DNA of 64,000 bases, taken from NCBI GenBank assembly GCA_015061685.1, contig SUWD01000014.1, forward strand, positions 1 to 64,000, read 5' to 3'. Shown in pieces: positions 8,484 through 17,396 of this stretch. Every line of letters begins with the position of its first letter. Position 1 is the first letter of the stretch. The notes beneath the pieces were generated by a model that was not told the DNA's origin, made no database searches, and saw nothing but the letters and a program-made list of their open reading frames with translations. A program made the translations under genes and the position numbers. The DNA is from Lentisphaerota bacterium. Lineage in GTDB: Bacteria > Verrucomicrobiota > Lentisphaeria > Victivallales > Victivallaceae.

Positions 8484-9473
8484 TCAGGCAAAGACCGAAT
8501 CAAAGCACTGATTTGAAGGAGTGAAATCAATTCCCCGTGTAAATTCACAGGCATCTTTGGCGCCGTATTCCCGGTTCATGCCGCAATCTTCCCACTCAAT
8601 GGAGAGCGGTCCATTGTAGTTGATCTGATTGAGCGTCCGGATGATCGCTTCAAAATCGACCTGACCGTGTCCGGGGCTGCGGAAGTCCCAGCCGCGGCGG
8701 GGGTCGCCGAAATTGAGATGCGAAGCAAGAATACTGCCTTCACCGTCGAGAGTGACCGCACAATCTTTCACATGACAGTGATAGATGCGGTCGGGGAAAG
8801 CCCGGAGGAATTTGACCGGATCGATGCCCTGCCACAAAAGGTGACTGGGGTCAAAGTTGAATCCGAATTCAGTCCGGTTGCCCAGAGCGGCAAGAGCTTC
8901 TCTGGCGGTGTAGATGTCATAAGCGATCTCTGTTGGGTGGACTTCGAGGGCGAATTTCACATCATTTTCAGCGAAAACATCCATGATCGGGTTGAAAAGT
9001 TCCGCAAAGCGGCGGTAACCGGAAGCAATATCATCCGGGCCGACCGGCGGGAAGCTGTAAAAGAGATGCCAGACCGGACTGCCGGTAAAGCCGTTGACGA
9101 CTTTGACACCCAGATTTTTAGCAGCTTTGGCGGCGGCTTTCATGGAAGAAATCGCCCATTCCCGTTTGGCTTCACTGTTGCCTTTCAATTCCGCCGGGGC
9201 GAAACCATCGGAACGTGAATCGGTATTGGGGTCGCAAATGAGCTGACCGGCGAGGTGGTTGCTGATCGCCCATACGCCGAGGCCGTATTTTTCCAGCAGG
9301 GCACGTTTTTCGTCGCAGTAAGCGGTGCTTTCAGCAGCCTTGAAAACGTCGAAGTGGTCTCCCCAGCAGGCAAGTTCAAGGCCGTCATAGCCGAATTCCT
9401 GCATTTTCCGGCAGAGCGTTTCCAGCGGCAAATCAGCCCACTGACCGGTGAATATAGTTACTTTTCTGCTCAT
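8484..9473 (-). CDS. Sugar phosphate isomerase/epimerase (AP-endonuclease-2 fold)
   Basis: 329 residues from the ATG at 9473; an upstream TTG would add three residues but has no better ribosome site. TIM barrel of the xylose-isomerase-like superfamily. Likely divalent-metal ligands are the Glu in FALEVHPTE, the Asp and His in NFDPSHLLW, the His in YHCHVKDC and the Glu in LSIEWEDCG. Proteins of this type, next to a Gfo/Idh/MocA oxidoreductase, commonly epimerise or isomerise keto-sugars produced by the oxidoreductase. Cytoplasmic. Spaced 17 bases from both neighbours in the operon. Confidence 0.88.
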   Translation of the reverse strand: MSRKVTIFTGQWADLPLETLCRKMQEFGYDGLELACWGDHFDVFKAAESTAYCDEKRALLEKYGLGVWAISNHLAGQLICDPNTDSRSDGFAPAELKGNSEAKREWAISSMKAAAKAAKNLGVKVVNGFTGSPVWHLFYSFPPVGPDDIASGYRRFAELFNPIMDVFAENDVKFALEVHPTEIAYDIYTAREALAALGNRTEFGFNFDPSHLLWQGIDPVKFLRAFPDRIYHCHVKDCAVTLDGEGSILASHLNFGDPRRGWDFRSPGHGQVDFEAIIRTLNQINYNGPLSIEWEDCGMNREYGAKDACEFTRGIDFTPSNQCFDSVFA

Positions 9474-9490
9474 AATTCCCAAATCCTGTT

Positions 9491-10612
9491 TCAGAGTTTA
9501 ACCCAGTTGCCTTTGCTGGCGACAACGGCGTGGATAAAACGGACTCCACGCAGACCGTCGTGGACTGTCGGGAATTCAGACTCGTAGGGAACTCCTTCCA
9601 GACGGGCATTGATCGCCATGGCAAGATCCCGGTAGATGTTGCCGAATGCTTCCAGGAATCCTTCCGGATGTCCGGCAGGTACACGGCTCCATTCAGCACC
9701 GATACCGGCCCAGTTGCGGCGCATTACCTGCATCGGGCGGTCATTGTATTTGACGATGAGCGTTTCGGCATCCTGCTGATTCCATTCGATAGCGGCTTTG
9801 GTACCGTAAATACGGATTTTAAGAGCGTTCTCCTCGCCGACAGCGATCTGGCTTGCGGTGAGAGATCCGATGGCACCGTTATCGAATTTGAGCAGAACAT
9901 CGCCGTCATCATCGAGGGTGCGTCCGGGGACGAAGCTCTTGATATTGGCACAAAGTTCGGTGATTTTGAGACCGGAGATGAATTCAGCGAGGTTCTCTGA
10001 ATGGCTGCCGATATCTCCCATGCAGCAGCTTACACCGCTGGTTTTGGGATTGGTACGCCATGAACCCTGCATGTTGTCCGGTTTGACCACATCAGCGAGC
10101 CATCCCTGGGGGTATTCCACCATGATGCGGCGGATCTCGCCCAGATCGCCGTTGCGGACCATGCGTTTGGCGACACGGCTCATCGGATAGGCGGTGTAGT
10201 TGTGGGTCAGGCAGAAGATCAAGCCGGTTTTTTCGACTTCGGCGGCGAGAGCTTCGGCATCTTCGACGGTAAGGGTCATCGGTTTTTCGCAGACGACGTG
10301 GAAACCGCATTTGAGAGCTTTCAATGCGATCGGGGCGTGGAGATGGTTGGGGGTGGTGATGGAAACGAAATCCATTCTTTCGCCTTCGGGCAGTTTCATT
10401 TCTGCTTCGAACATCTCATCGTAGGTCGCATAGCAGCGTGATTCGGGCAGAAACAGAGATCTGCCCATAGCTTTGCTTTTTTCCGGATCGACATCGAAAG
10501 CACCGCAGACGAGGTCGATCAGTCCGTCGAGCCGGGAGGCCATCCGGTGGACATTGCCGATGAATGCTCCCGGACCGCCGCCGACCATACCCATTCTGAT
10601 TTTGCGTTTCAT
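9491..10612 (-). CDS. Gfo/Idh/MocA-family oxidoreductase
   Basis: 373 residues. N-terminal Rossmann fold with GMVGGGPGAFIGNVH (residues 8-22) for NAD(P), then the family signature CEKPMT with the catalytic-region lysine, and the substrate-domain motif GDIGSHSENLAEFISG that supplies the usual D..H pair. Expected role: reversible oxidation of a sugar or polyol hydroxyl. Placed between the XylA-type isomerase (6 bases upstream) and the epimerase (17 bases downstream), it probably feeds a keto-sugar to the latter. Complete, cytoplasmic. Confidence 0.92.
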   Translation of the reverse strand: MKRKIRMGMVGGGPGAFIGNVHRMASRLDGLIDLVCGAFDVDPEKSKAMGRSLFLPESRCYATYDEMFEAEMKLPEGERMDFVSITTPNHLHAPIALKALKCGFHVVCEKPMTLTVEDAEALAAEVEKTGLIFCLTHNYTAYPMSRVAKRMVRNGDLGEIRRIMVEYPQGWLADVVKPDNMQGSWRTNPKTSGVSCCMGDIGSHSENLAEFISGLKITELCANIKSFVPGRTLDDDGDVLLKFDNGAIGSLTASQIAVGEENALKIRIYGTKAAIEWNQQDAETLIVKYNDRPMQVMRRNWAGIGAEWSRVPAGHPEGFLEAFGNIYRDLAMAINARLEGVPYESEFPTVHDGLRGVRFIHAVVASKGNWVKL

Positions 10613-10618
10613 AATGAA

Positions 10619-11653
10619 TTATCCTTTCAGCATGGCGTCGAGAATGTACCAGTTCAGCTCTTCATAATCTCTTTCAGCGGTAAGCTGGGCGATCATGTTG
10701 TCATCCAGAGAGCGGGAGATTTCCAGCAGACGGAGGAAGATTTTGCGGCTGTATGCCAGATGTTTGAGATCGGCACCCTCTTTCTGGGTACGCATGACTT
10801 TGACGTCGAGTCCGACCCATTCACCGTCATTGCCGAATCCGTGCTGATCCAGCACCCGCACCTGATTGAGGGCACGGCGGGGATCGACGGCACCGAAAGT
10901 AAGATCCTGGTCAAATTTCAGACCGTTCTGATCGTTGAGGTGGACGCTCCAGAGTTTTTTGTGAGCCAGGGCGAATCCCATTTCATCGGAGGGAGAGAGG
11001 TTGGCGAGCAGGGCGTGAGCGGTTTCGATCAGGCAGCCGACCCGGGAAGGATCACTGGTCATCAGACCCATTGCGATAGCGTGGCCGATAGTGGGGATGT
11101 AGGTATGATCCATGGGTTCATTGGGTTTGGCTTCGATCATCACACGGACATCTTTATCGTAATCGATGATGGTCTGGAGAGCTTCGGCGATTCTTTCTGT
11201 GGCAACGACGGGGTCTTTGGCTTCACGGATGTAAGTACCTTCACGGGCGAGCCAGAGGACGATATTTTTGGTGCCGAGAGCTTTGGCGATATCGATGGTG
11301 CGTTTGGTACGGTCGAGGGCATACTGGCGGCATTTGGCACAGTTGTTGGTGTAACCGCCGTCGATGGTGCGGGGATCGAACCACATACGCGGGGCGACGA
11401 ATTCAGCGGTCAGGCCGTGATCATCGAGAGTTTTTTTCAGGGCGGTTGCTTCGGAGATGATCTGTTCCGGGGTCATATCGTTCATGCCGGGAACAGCGTC
11501 ATCATCGTGGAACTGCACACCGTCAAAGCCGAGTTCTTTGTAGAGGGCGAGTTTTTTGTTGAAAGGGATGCTTGAGCGGACTTCGGGACCGAAAGGATCC
11601 GCGCCTTCGTGAATGTTCCACGGTCCGAATGAGAAACGGAATGTACCTTGCAT
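10619..11653 (-). CDS. Class I xylose isomerase-like sugar isomerase
   Basis: 344 residues from the ATG at 11653, which is preceded by AGGAGAT; a 36-residue upstream extension has no support. The match to class I (actinobacterial-type) D-xylose isomerase is clear: PW.....DPFG, FHDDD (catalytic His/Asp), LAREGTY (active-site region), IEAKPNEP (metal Glu and catalytic Lys), IETAHALLANL (metal Glu and His), HLNDQNGLKFDQDL (three Asp ligands) and GLDVK (last Asp). All metal ligands appear present, so it should be an active aldose-ketose isomerase. Whether the substrate is xylose is uncertain, because no xylulokinase is nearby. First gene of the six-gene operon. Normal class I enzymes are slightly longer (~385). 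Confidence 0.88.
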   Translation of the reverse strand: MQGTFRFSFGPWNIHEGADPFGPEVRSSIPFNKKLALYKELGFDGVQFHDDDAVPGMNDMTPEQIISEATALKKTLDDHGLTAEFVAPRMWFDPRTIDGGYTNNCAKCRQYALDRTKRTIDIAKALGTKNIVLWLAREGTYIREAKDPVVATERIAEALQTIIDYDKDVRVMIEAKPNEPMDHTYIPTIGHAIAMGLMTSDPSRVGCLIETAHALLANLSPSDEMGFALAHKKLWSVHLNDQNGLKFDQDLTFGAVDPRRALNQVRVLDQHGFGNDGEWVGLDVKVMRTQKEGADLKHLAYSRKIFLRLLEISRSLDDNMIAQLTAERDYEELNWYILDAMLKG

Positions 11654-12205
11654 GAGATGATCTCCTGTTTTTTTCTCCGGCTGTTTCCTGCGGCGGATTG
11701 CCGTTGGTTCTCTGCCCGGATGGCAGGGAATTTCAGGAATCTTTTCCGGATTTTTTTGCAATTTGATTTTTCTATCTGCCGGCCGCCCCCGGCGAGGGGA
11801 AAACAGCTTGGTTTTTCCGGTTTTGAAACCTGATACGCTCCACCGTTTTCATCGTTAATATAGCATTGGTCAAAATAAAATTCCTTGATTATATTACGAA
11901 AAATTAGCATTATATTACGAAAAAATGAAAAATTTTTCTTCTTGATGCATCAAAGTTGCGTTTTTTGAAAAATGCCGCAAAAACGATGCATTTTTTTGTA
12001 TATTGCCTTCCGGTTGAAACGGCGGGAACGCAAAAACGCACCAGGGATGAATCAATTACAGTTTAAAATATAAAAAACGCAATATTGATGCTCTTTTCGC
12101 AAGTTTGGATATTTGCCGGAAAGCACTTCCGGCAGTATAGTATGTGCAGGCACAATAATGAATGTGCAGTTTTTTACGGTCAAACAACAACCAGGAGGAC
12201 ATGTT
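11654..12205. other. Divergent intergenic regulatory region
   Basis: 552 bases between the start codons of the minus operon and the plus-strand epimerase. No convincing gene. 11850-12060 is strongly AT-rich. The 9-mer GCAAAAACG occurs at 11977-11985 and 12030-12038, and an inverted near-copy (TTGCGTTTTTTG) lies at 11956-11967; these are candidate operator half-sites. A GATGCATC palindrome lies at 11944-11951. A good plus-strand promoter is at 12113-12141. Confidence 0.5.
12113..12141 (+). promoter_or_regulatory. Promoter with operator palindrome filling the spacer
   Basis: TTGCCG (12113-12118), a 17-base spacer, TATAGT (12136-12141), 65 bases before the epimerase ATG. The perfect inverted repeat GCCGGAA-AGCAC-TTCCGGC (12115-12133) starts in the -35 box and fills the spacer, the position expected for a repressor that blocks RNA polymerase. 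Confidence 0.6.
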
Positions 12206-12937
12206 ATGAAATTCGGAGTACAGCTGTATAATTTCCGCGAGGTGCTGAAAAGTGATTTCCGTGCCGGTTTGAAAGAGATCGCCAAACTCGGTTTTGACGG
12301 TGTTGAATTTGCTATCGACTTCGGCGGTATTGCTCCGGAAGAGCTGGCGGCATTGCTGAAAGAATTGCATCTTGAGTGTGCCGGTACGATGTTTTTCAAA
12401 GATGCTTTGCTGGACAAGGATAATATTGCATACAGTTATGCCAAGGCGTTGAATTCCCCCTCGGTATCTTACGGTGACTTCTGCGACTTCACTGCTGAAT
12501 GGAAAAATATTGTTGATTATTCCCGCAAAATCGCAGATATTGCCGCCGCACACGGTACTGTGTCAGCATACCACAACCACTGGTTGGAATTTGAAAAGGT
12601 TGACGGTGTTCCGGCGTTGTGCCTGATTTCTGAAAAGAATGATCCGGAGAAATTCTTCTTCGAGCCTGACGTCTGCTGGATCACCCGCGGCGGTCTGGAC
12701 CCGGTGGAATTCATCAACCGTTACAGCAAACGGATCCGTCAGGTGCATTTGAAAGATTCCACCCAGCTCGATGATGTCAAGCAGACTGCTGAATTGGGGA
12801 CCGGTTTGGTTAATATCGCCGGTTCGTTTGCCGCTGCCGCCGCTGCCGGTGCCCAGTGGGTAATTTATGAACAGGATGAGACGGTTGATCCCTTTGTCAG
12901 TGCGGAAAAGAGCTTGAAATACCTGAAAAGCCTGTGA
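12206..12937 (+). CDS. Sugar phosphate isomerase/epimerase
   Basis: 243 residues from the ATG at 12206, six bases after AGGAGGA; the ATG at 12201 is followed at once by an in-frame stop and a longer upstream reading frame has no ribosome site. TIM barrel of the xylose-isomerase-like superfamily. Likely metal ligands: VEFAIDFGG near the N-terminus, His in SAYHNHWLEF, Asp in FFEPDVCW, His in RQVHLKDST and Glu in VIYEQDE. Monocistronic: own promoter upstream and a strong terminator downstream. Separate from, but divergent to, the six-gene sugar operon, so the two may share regulation and act on the same pathway. Confidence 0.9.
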   Translation: MKFGVQLYNFREVLKSDFRAGLKEIAKLGFDGVEFAIDFGGIAPEELAALLKELHLECAGTMFFKDALLDKDNIAYSYAKALNSPSVSYGDFCDFTAEWKNIVDYSRKIADIAAAHGTVSAYHNHWLEFEKVDGVPALCLISEKNDPEKFFFEPDVCWITRGGLDPVEFINRYSKRIRQVHLKDSTQLDDVKQTAELGTGLVNIAGSFAAAAAAGAQWVIYEQDETVDPFVSAEKSLKYLKSL

Positions 12938-12969
12938 CCGGTCTTATTATAAAATTCTGGAATAAACTT

Positions 12970-13013
12970 ACGGCTTCCGGAGTGCCAATGCTGCTTCGGA
13001 AGCCGTTTTGTTT
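12970..13013 (+). terminator. Rho-independent terminator after the epimerase
   Basis: ACGGCTTCCG (12970-12979) pairs with CGGAAGCCGT (12997-13006), loop of 17 bases, followed by TTTGTTT. It separates the plus-strand epimerase from the convergent ceramidase-like gene. Confidence 0.8.
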
Positions 13014-13081
13014 CAAAAATCCGGTGCTATCCAATAAATGTATCAAACTTTTCCGGATATGGGTGGGAAGATCATTTGCTG

Positions 13082-14314
13082 TCAGAGTTCTTCCGGGAAA
13101 GGCTCATGCAGTTTTCTCATTCCATCTATGGTGGCGACGACAAGTTTGAGTCCTTCGTATGGTTTGATCATGGAAGTACGCTGCTCGTAACCGCCGGGGA
13201 AGAAGCTGTTGGCGTGGCAGATGTAACTTAAATAAGAGGTCGAATTGTAGAAAATGAATGCCTTTTTGAAAGGGCTGTGCCATTTTATTTCCTGTCCGAG
13301 TTCATTGAGCAATTCGCCGGGGACTCCGACGAAACAGATATCGCCGATTGCAAAAAGATGGACTCTTGCCTGCATTACCGTCTGTCCCTTGTAGAGTGCG
13401 GGCAGATCGTTATTCCGGATTTTATCCTCTCTGAAGTCGAGAGGGATAATCTCCATGGAGGTGCGGATTTTGGGATTCTCGATCCGGTAATGTTCCGGGT
13501 GGCGGATGGCATCGCAGAAATTTTGCATTGTTTTTATGGCAATCGCTTTCGCAACATCGGCGGCTGCTTCGGAACCTCCCTCTGCATTTTTCGGGAAAAG
13601 GTCACCGGCGGCACCCTGGGAAAATACGCACCAGCAGCTCTCTTTTTCAATGAAGTTCCGCAGCATACCGGGGAAGTCGGCGGAGATACGGTATCCTCCT
13701 CTGCCCATGGAGTGAACGGCAAGCGGATGGGCAGCATAGTTTACCAGCACTCCGACGGGACAGGGGGAATTCGGTTTAGTGAATATGACCAGTCCGAGTT
13801 CTTTATCGGCATATTCGGTTGCCAGCGGTTCCACCCAGTGATTTCCGGCCACGCTCAAACCTTTGTTCGCACCGTCAACGTAGCGGCGGTTGTAATTCTG
13901 ATCGCACTTTGAGGAGTGGAAAAAGAGATCGACCTCCTGCCAGTTTTTCATTGCTTCGGATACGCCTTTTTTGACCAGATCGTAAAGTTTGGAAACGTAC
14001 ACGTTATCACGCTGTACAGCGGCACTGCTTCTGGTGTGGGGGCCGGAATGGGTATGTGAACAGGTGATGATCACATTTGTCGTTGGGCATCCGATGATTT
14101 CAGCGGCATCCCCGGCGATTTTGATGGAGACATCTTCATCCATCCCCAGGAGGTCAAACGCGAGGATCGCTCCTTTATTGTCGCCGTCATCCATGAGCAG
14201 GACGGATAATTTTAAGTCGTCAAGGATTTCGGCACTGACATCGTTGGCGTAGTATCCGGCGAGCAAGGTTCCGGTTTCAGGGGTGATAACTTGAGCATAA
14301 TGAGCGATTTTCAC
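13082..14314 (-). CDS. Neutral/alkaline ceramidase-like protein, no signal peptide
   Basis: 410 residues. It resembles the N-terminal catalytic domain of the neutral ceramidase family: ITPETGTLLAGYY at the start, a zinc-site motif TCSHTHSGPHTR near residues 83-95, NYAAHPLAVHS near 190-200, and FSQGAAGDLFPKN in the place of the family GAAGD motif. It lacks the C-terminal immunoglobulin-like domain of true ceramidases and has no export signal, so a cytoplasmic hydrolase of unknown substrate is more likely than a sphingolipid enzyme. Such short homologues are common next to sugar genes in PVC bacteria (recollection, not checked). Apparently monocistronic, divergent from the next cluster. Confidence 0.78.
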   Translation of the reverse strand: MKIAHYAQVITPETGTLLAGYYANDVSAEILDDLKLSVLLMDDGDNKGAILAFDLLGMDEDVSIKIAGDAAEIIGCPTTNVIITCSHTHSGPHTRSSAAVQRDNVYVSKLYDLVKKGVSEAMKNWQEVDLFFHSSKCDQNYNRRYVDGANKGLSVAGNHWVEPLATEYADKELGLVIFTKPNSPCPVGVLVNYAAHPLAVHSMGRGGYRISADFPGMLRNFIEKESCWCVFSQGAAGDLFPKNAEGGSEAAADVAKAIAIKTMQNFCDAIRHPEHYRIENPKIRTSMEIIPLDFREDKIRNNDLPALYKGQTVMQARVHLFAIGDICFVGVPGELLNELGQEIKWHSPFKKAFIFYNSTSYLSYICHANSFFPGGYEQRTSMIKPYEGLKLVVATIDGMRKLHEPFPEEL

Positions 14315-14433
14315 AGTAAAAAATCCTTGTTGTTTTGTTTGATCGTAATAAGTTTCTGCTATAAAATACCATACATTGAGTATTTTTCAAGGAGCATTTG
14401 GGGATAAATTCATAAAAAATTCCTTTCAGCAGC

Positions 14434-14461
14434 TTGACATCGTAAAATGATGGGATATATT
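14434..14461 (+). promoter_or_regulatory. Sigma-70 promoter of the 14.5-21.8 kb cluster
   Basis: Perfect -35 TTGACA (14434-14439), 16-base spacer, TATATT (14456-14461); a register of TATTAT with an 18-base spacer is equally possible. About 80 bases before the ATG at 14540. Confidence 0.65.
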
Positions 14462-14539
14462 ATTATGACAGAGAATTAAAACAACAGGTTGTTTTTTGTT
14501 GCAAAAAGTAATCCACTTTTCTTGAAAGGAGAAAAATCA

Positions 14540-17308
14540 ATGAATCTTTTAAAAAGTTTGCTGTTTTTGGCATTGGCTTCTTTGCCGCTTTTTGCTGCAG
14601 ACGGGATCCATCTTACAGTAATGGATTTTGAATCTGACGGGCAGTATCATACAGATGCGGTTGCTCACACCGGAAAAAAGAGTTATAAATTTGCCGGCAT
14701 CGGCAAATACACCTACCGCAAATTCCCGTTGAATCTCATTCCCGATCTGGAATATAATTTTTCGATAGCCATCCGCAAGGGGGTGTGCGATAAAAAAGTT
14801 GCTTCCAAGATGGACTTTATTCTTGGCGGTTATGTTCCCGGCAATAAGAAATTCAACATCTATGTCATGGCAGGCGGCACGATCGCCGGAGACGACCAGT
14901 GGCATGTTGTCAACCGCAAATTCAAAGTTCCTGCCGGACACGGCAATTTTGCATTGATGCTTTACAACCGGACGGATGTCGACTACTACATCGACTCACT
15001 GAAAATCGAACCGGTCGGAGCGGTGAATCCTCAGATTGTTCAGGCGGGTAATGCTCCGGTTGTTCCGGCGGAGAAAAAAGCTTCCGGCACAGCCGTGACG
15101 CGTCCGGTTCCTCCGGTGAGCGATGAGCAGGCGGAAAAAGAGGAAAAGGACTGGATGAATAACCGCCGTGGTATCGAAGCACTGGATGATGATTTTATTC
15201 TGCCTCCTTTCACGCCGGTAACCTTGAAAGGTATGACCGCTTCGGTGTGGGGGCGTGAATATACATTCGGAGCAGACAATCTGCTGGACAAAGTCTCCAT
15301 TCTGGGAGAGAATTTCCTTGCCGGTCCCATGGAATTCACAGCGGTGGTCAACGGTAAAGAGGTCAAATTCAAAACCGGCAAGCCGGTGGTCATCCGTGAA
15401 CGCAAGGGCATCGTTGAATTTTTGAGCCGGGCAAATTCGGAAAACATGGATATTGAGGTGCGTACAGCCGTTGAATATGACGGTATGATCAAAGTTGACT
15501 TCACTTTTGATCCCCGCGGCAGTGTGCAGCTTGATTCATTCAAATACACGATCCCCTATCAGGAAAAGTATGCGAAATTCATCCACTATACCGGTCCCCG
15601 TCAGGGAGGATTTTCGCTGAATATTCCCAAAACCAGCAATACCCGGCGTTTGCCGGAAGGGAGCGGTACGCTCTGGAAATCACCTTTTAAGATCATGGTG
15701 TGGTTGGGCAGTTACGATCGCGGTCTGCTCTGGTTCTGCAAATCCGAGGAGAATTGGTCTCCGCATGACCGGGAGAAAAGAGAGGACGGATTGTCCGTTG
15801 TCCGAGATGGTGGAGTTGTTAAATTGGAAGTGGTTCCGGTTTCCCGACCCAAACTTGTCAGTAAACGCACGACTTATACATTCGGTTTGATGGCAACTCC
15901 GGTGCGTCCCCGGACTCCCGGCTGGCGTAATACAGATATGGATTATGAATACAATGCGGCGACTGCTTCCCGGAAATACGGAGCGAATTTCCCGGTGATT
16001 TACAGCAGCGGTTCTTACAATTACCTTGACAACGGCGATAAGAATCCGGCGGCAGTCGGTTTCTATCCCCGGCTTTACAACGTGGACAACTACCGTAAAA
16101 AGATCGAAAAAGCTCACAGAGAAAATCGTCTTTACGGTATTTACATCGATCCGATCCTCTGCAATCTGGGGGTTTACAAGGATATGTCGCTCTACAAGGA
16201 AAAGATTTGGGATCCTACTACCGACAATGCTGATGCAGCTGGGACTAAAATCAATGCACCTTTTCTCTGGCAGCCGCCGGAAGTTAAGAAATTTTTCGCC
16301 GAGTGGCGGAAAGAGCCGCTTTCCACCGCACCTTACGGCAGTCAAAAAGGTGAAAAGCAGTTCCAGCCCGGTCTGGGCAGCCGTTATGCGGATTTCTTCT
16401 GTTATCTGCTGGAGAAACATGCTGAAAACGGTGCTGACGGTATTGCCAATCTTGATGAATGGGGACCGGTTCCGGATGCCAATGCCAGACACGGCATGGG
16501 CTATTATGAGCTTGACGGCAAGCGTTATCCTGAATATGACTGGTTCGCCCGCCGGGATATGCTCAAGCGGATGTGTGCTGTCTTTTACAAAAAGCATGGT
16601 AAACTTCCGATCATGCGGGTGCATCTGGCGGCGACACTGGTTGCTCCGATTGCGAGTTTCTGCGACAGCGTGGTTACCGGTGAGAGTGTCAACTCTGCAT
16701 ATTTCAGCAGAGCGGATGTGATGGATGAATACACGGTAAACCGTGAAGAGATGCTGGAAAGTTTGAAAAAAGGCGGCAGAGACTTTCTCTATTACGTCTC
16801 TACCCCTGACCGCTGGGCGATCGAATACGGTGGTCAGGCATTCGGCTGGAATGTCTGTCTTACTTGCAATCTGACCAAGAGTCCTAAAATTGATAAAGCG
16901 TATGCATTCAGTGATGAAGGCACCCGTGATTATCTGGCGATGTGCCTTGTGCATGACAATACGCTTTTTCCGGTATTCTGCAAACCTGATTCGGCGTACA
17001 AGGTTGTCCGGATCAAGCAGGATTTCAAAATCGGCGATCCGGAAGTCAAATTCCATGCTTATTGGCACGACTCCCAGCCGGTGACGGTTGACGGTAAAGA
17101 GTGCTATACCGGAGTTTGGGAAAATAAAGGTAAATATCTGGCTGTGGTAGCGAATTTGTCTTTGGAAGATCAGAATTTGACAGTTGAAGTTCCTGCCGGA
17201 TATAAAGTCATTGATGCGGAAAGTAAAGAACCAATCGCAGTCAGCGGCGGTAAATTCAAAACGATGGTGACCAGACGCAATTACAAGCTTTATCTGTTGA
17301 ATAAATAA
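14540..17308 (+). CDS. Secreted multidomain putative glycoside hydrolase, paralogue A
   Basis: 922 residues. ATG at 14540 follows AAAGGAG by 8 bases and opens directly into a signal peptide (MNLLKSLLFLALASLPLFAA). Residues 20-150 look like a carbohydrate-binding jelly roll, then a Pro/Val linker, a beta-sandwich beginning at SVWGREYTFG, and a TIM-barrel-like region from about 440 with IYIDP and NLDEWGPVPDANARHGMGYY, whose acids are candidates for catalysis. A short beta domain ends the protein. The WGR(E/D)Y...G..(F/M)LA.P signature is one I associate with DUF6067-type uncharacterised glycosidases; the family is not assigned with certainty. Long identical stretches with the protein at 19003-21771 show a recent duplication. 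Confidence 0.85.
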   Translation: MNLLKSLLFLALASLPLFAADGIHLTVMDFESDGQYHTDAVAHTGKKSYKFAGIGKYTYRKFPLNLIPDLEYNFSIAIRKGVCDKKVASKMDFILGGYVPGNKKFNIYVMAGGTIAGDDQWHVVNRKFKVPAGHGNFALMLYNRTDVDYYIDSLKIEPVGAVNPQIVQAGNAPVVPAEKKASGTAVTRPVPPVSDEQAEKEEKDWMNNRRGIEALDDDFILPPFTPVTLKGMTASVWGREYTFGADNLLDKVSILGENFLAGPMEFTAVVNGKEVKFKTGKPVVIRERKGIVEFLSRANSENMDIEVRTAVEYDGMIKVDFTFDPRGSVQLDSFKYTIPYQEKYAKFIHYTGPRQGGFSLNIPKTSNTRRLPEGSGTLWKSPFKIMVWLGSYDRGLLWFCKSEENWSPHDREKREDGLSVVRDGGVVKLEVVPVSRPKLVSKRTTYTFGLMATPVRPRTPGWRNTDMDYEYNAATASRKYGANFPVIYSSGSYNYLDNGDKNPAAVGFYPRLYNVDNYRKKIEKAHRENRLYGIYIDPILCNLGVYKDMSLYKEKIWDPTTDNADAAGTKINAPFLWQPPEVKKFFAEWRKEPLSTAPYGSQKGEKQFQPGLGSRYADFFCYLLEKHAENGADGIANLDEWGPVPDANARHGMGYYELDGKRYPEYDWFARRDMLKRMCAVFYKKHGKLPIMRVHLAATLVAPIASFCDSVVTGESVNSAYFSRADVMDEYTVNREEMLESLKKGGRDFLYYVSTPDRWAIEYGGQAFGWNVCLTCNLTKSPKIDKAYAFSDEGTRDYLAMCLVHDNTLFPVFCKPDSAYKVVRIKQDFKIGDPEVKFHAYWHDSQPVTVDGKECYTGVWENKGKYLAVVANLSLEDQNLTVEVPAGYKVIDAESKEPIAVSGGKFKTMVTRRNYKLYLLNK

Positions 17309-17326
17309 ATCGTTTTACCGGGAGGT

Positions 17327-17355
17327 TTGAAAAAGCTTTCCCGGAGTGTTATATT
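17327..17355 (+). promoter_or_regulatory. Internal promoter before the pseudopilin gene
   Basis: TTGAAA (17327-17332), 17-base spacer, TATATT (17350-17355), in the 88-base gap between the putative glycosidase and the pseudopilin. CCGGGA/TCCCGG arms overlap it and could be a weak terminator of the upstream gene or an operator. Confidence 0.55.
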
Positions 17356-17396
17356 AGGGTGTCTCCAAAGTATCAAATTAAAGAAAGGATCAAGTT

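Noticed and set aside
10619..11653. Gene symbol xylA
   Set aside because: The metal ligands match class I xylose isomerase, but the operon has no xylulokinase and a different substrate is likely, so no symbol is given.
13082..14314. Annotation as a true neutral ceramidase
   Set aside because: No signal peptide and no C-terminal domain; only the catalytic-domain motifs fit, so it is called ceramidase-like.
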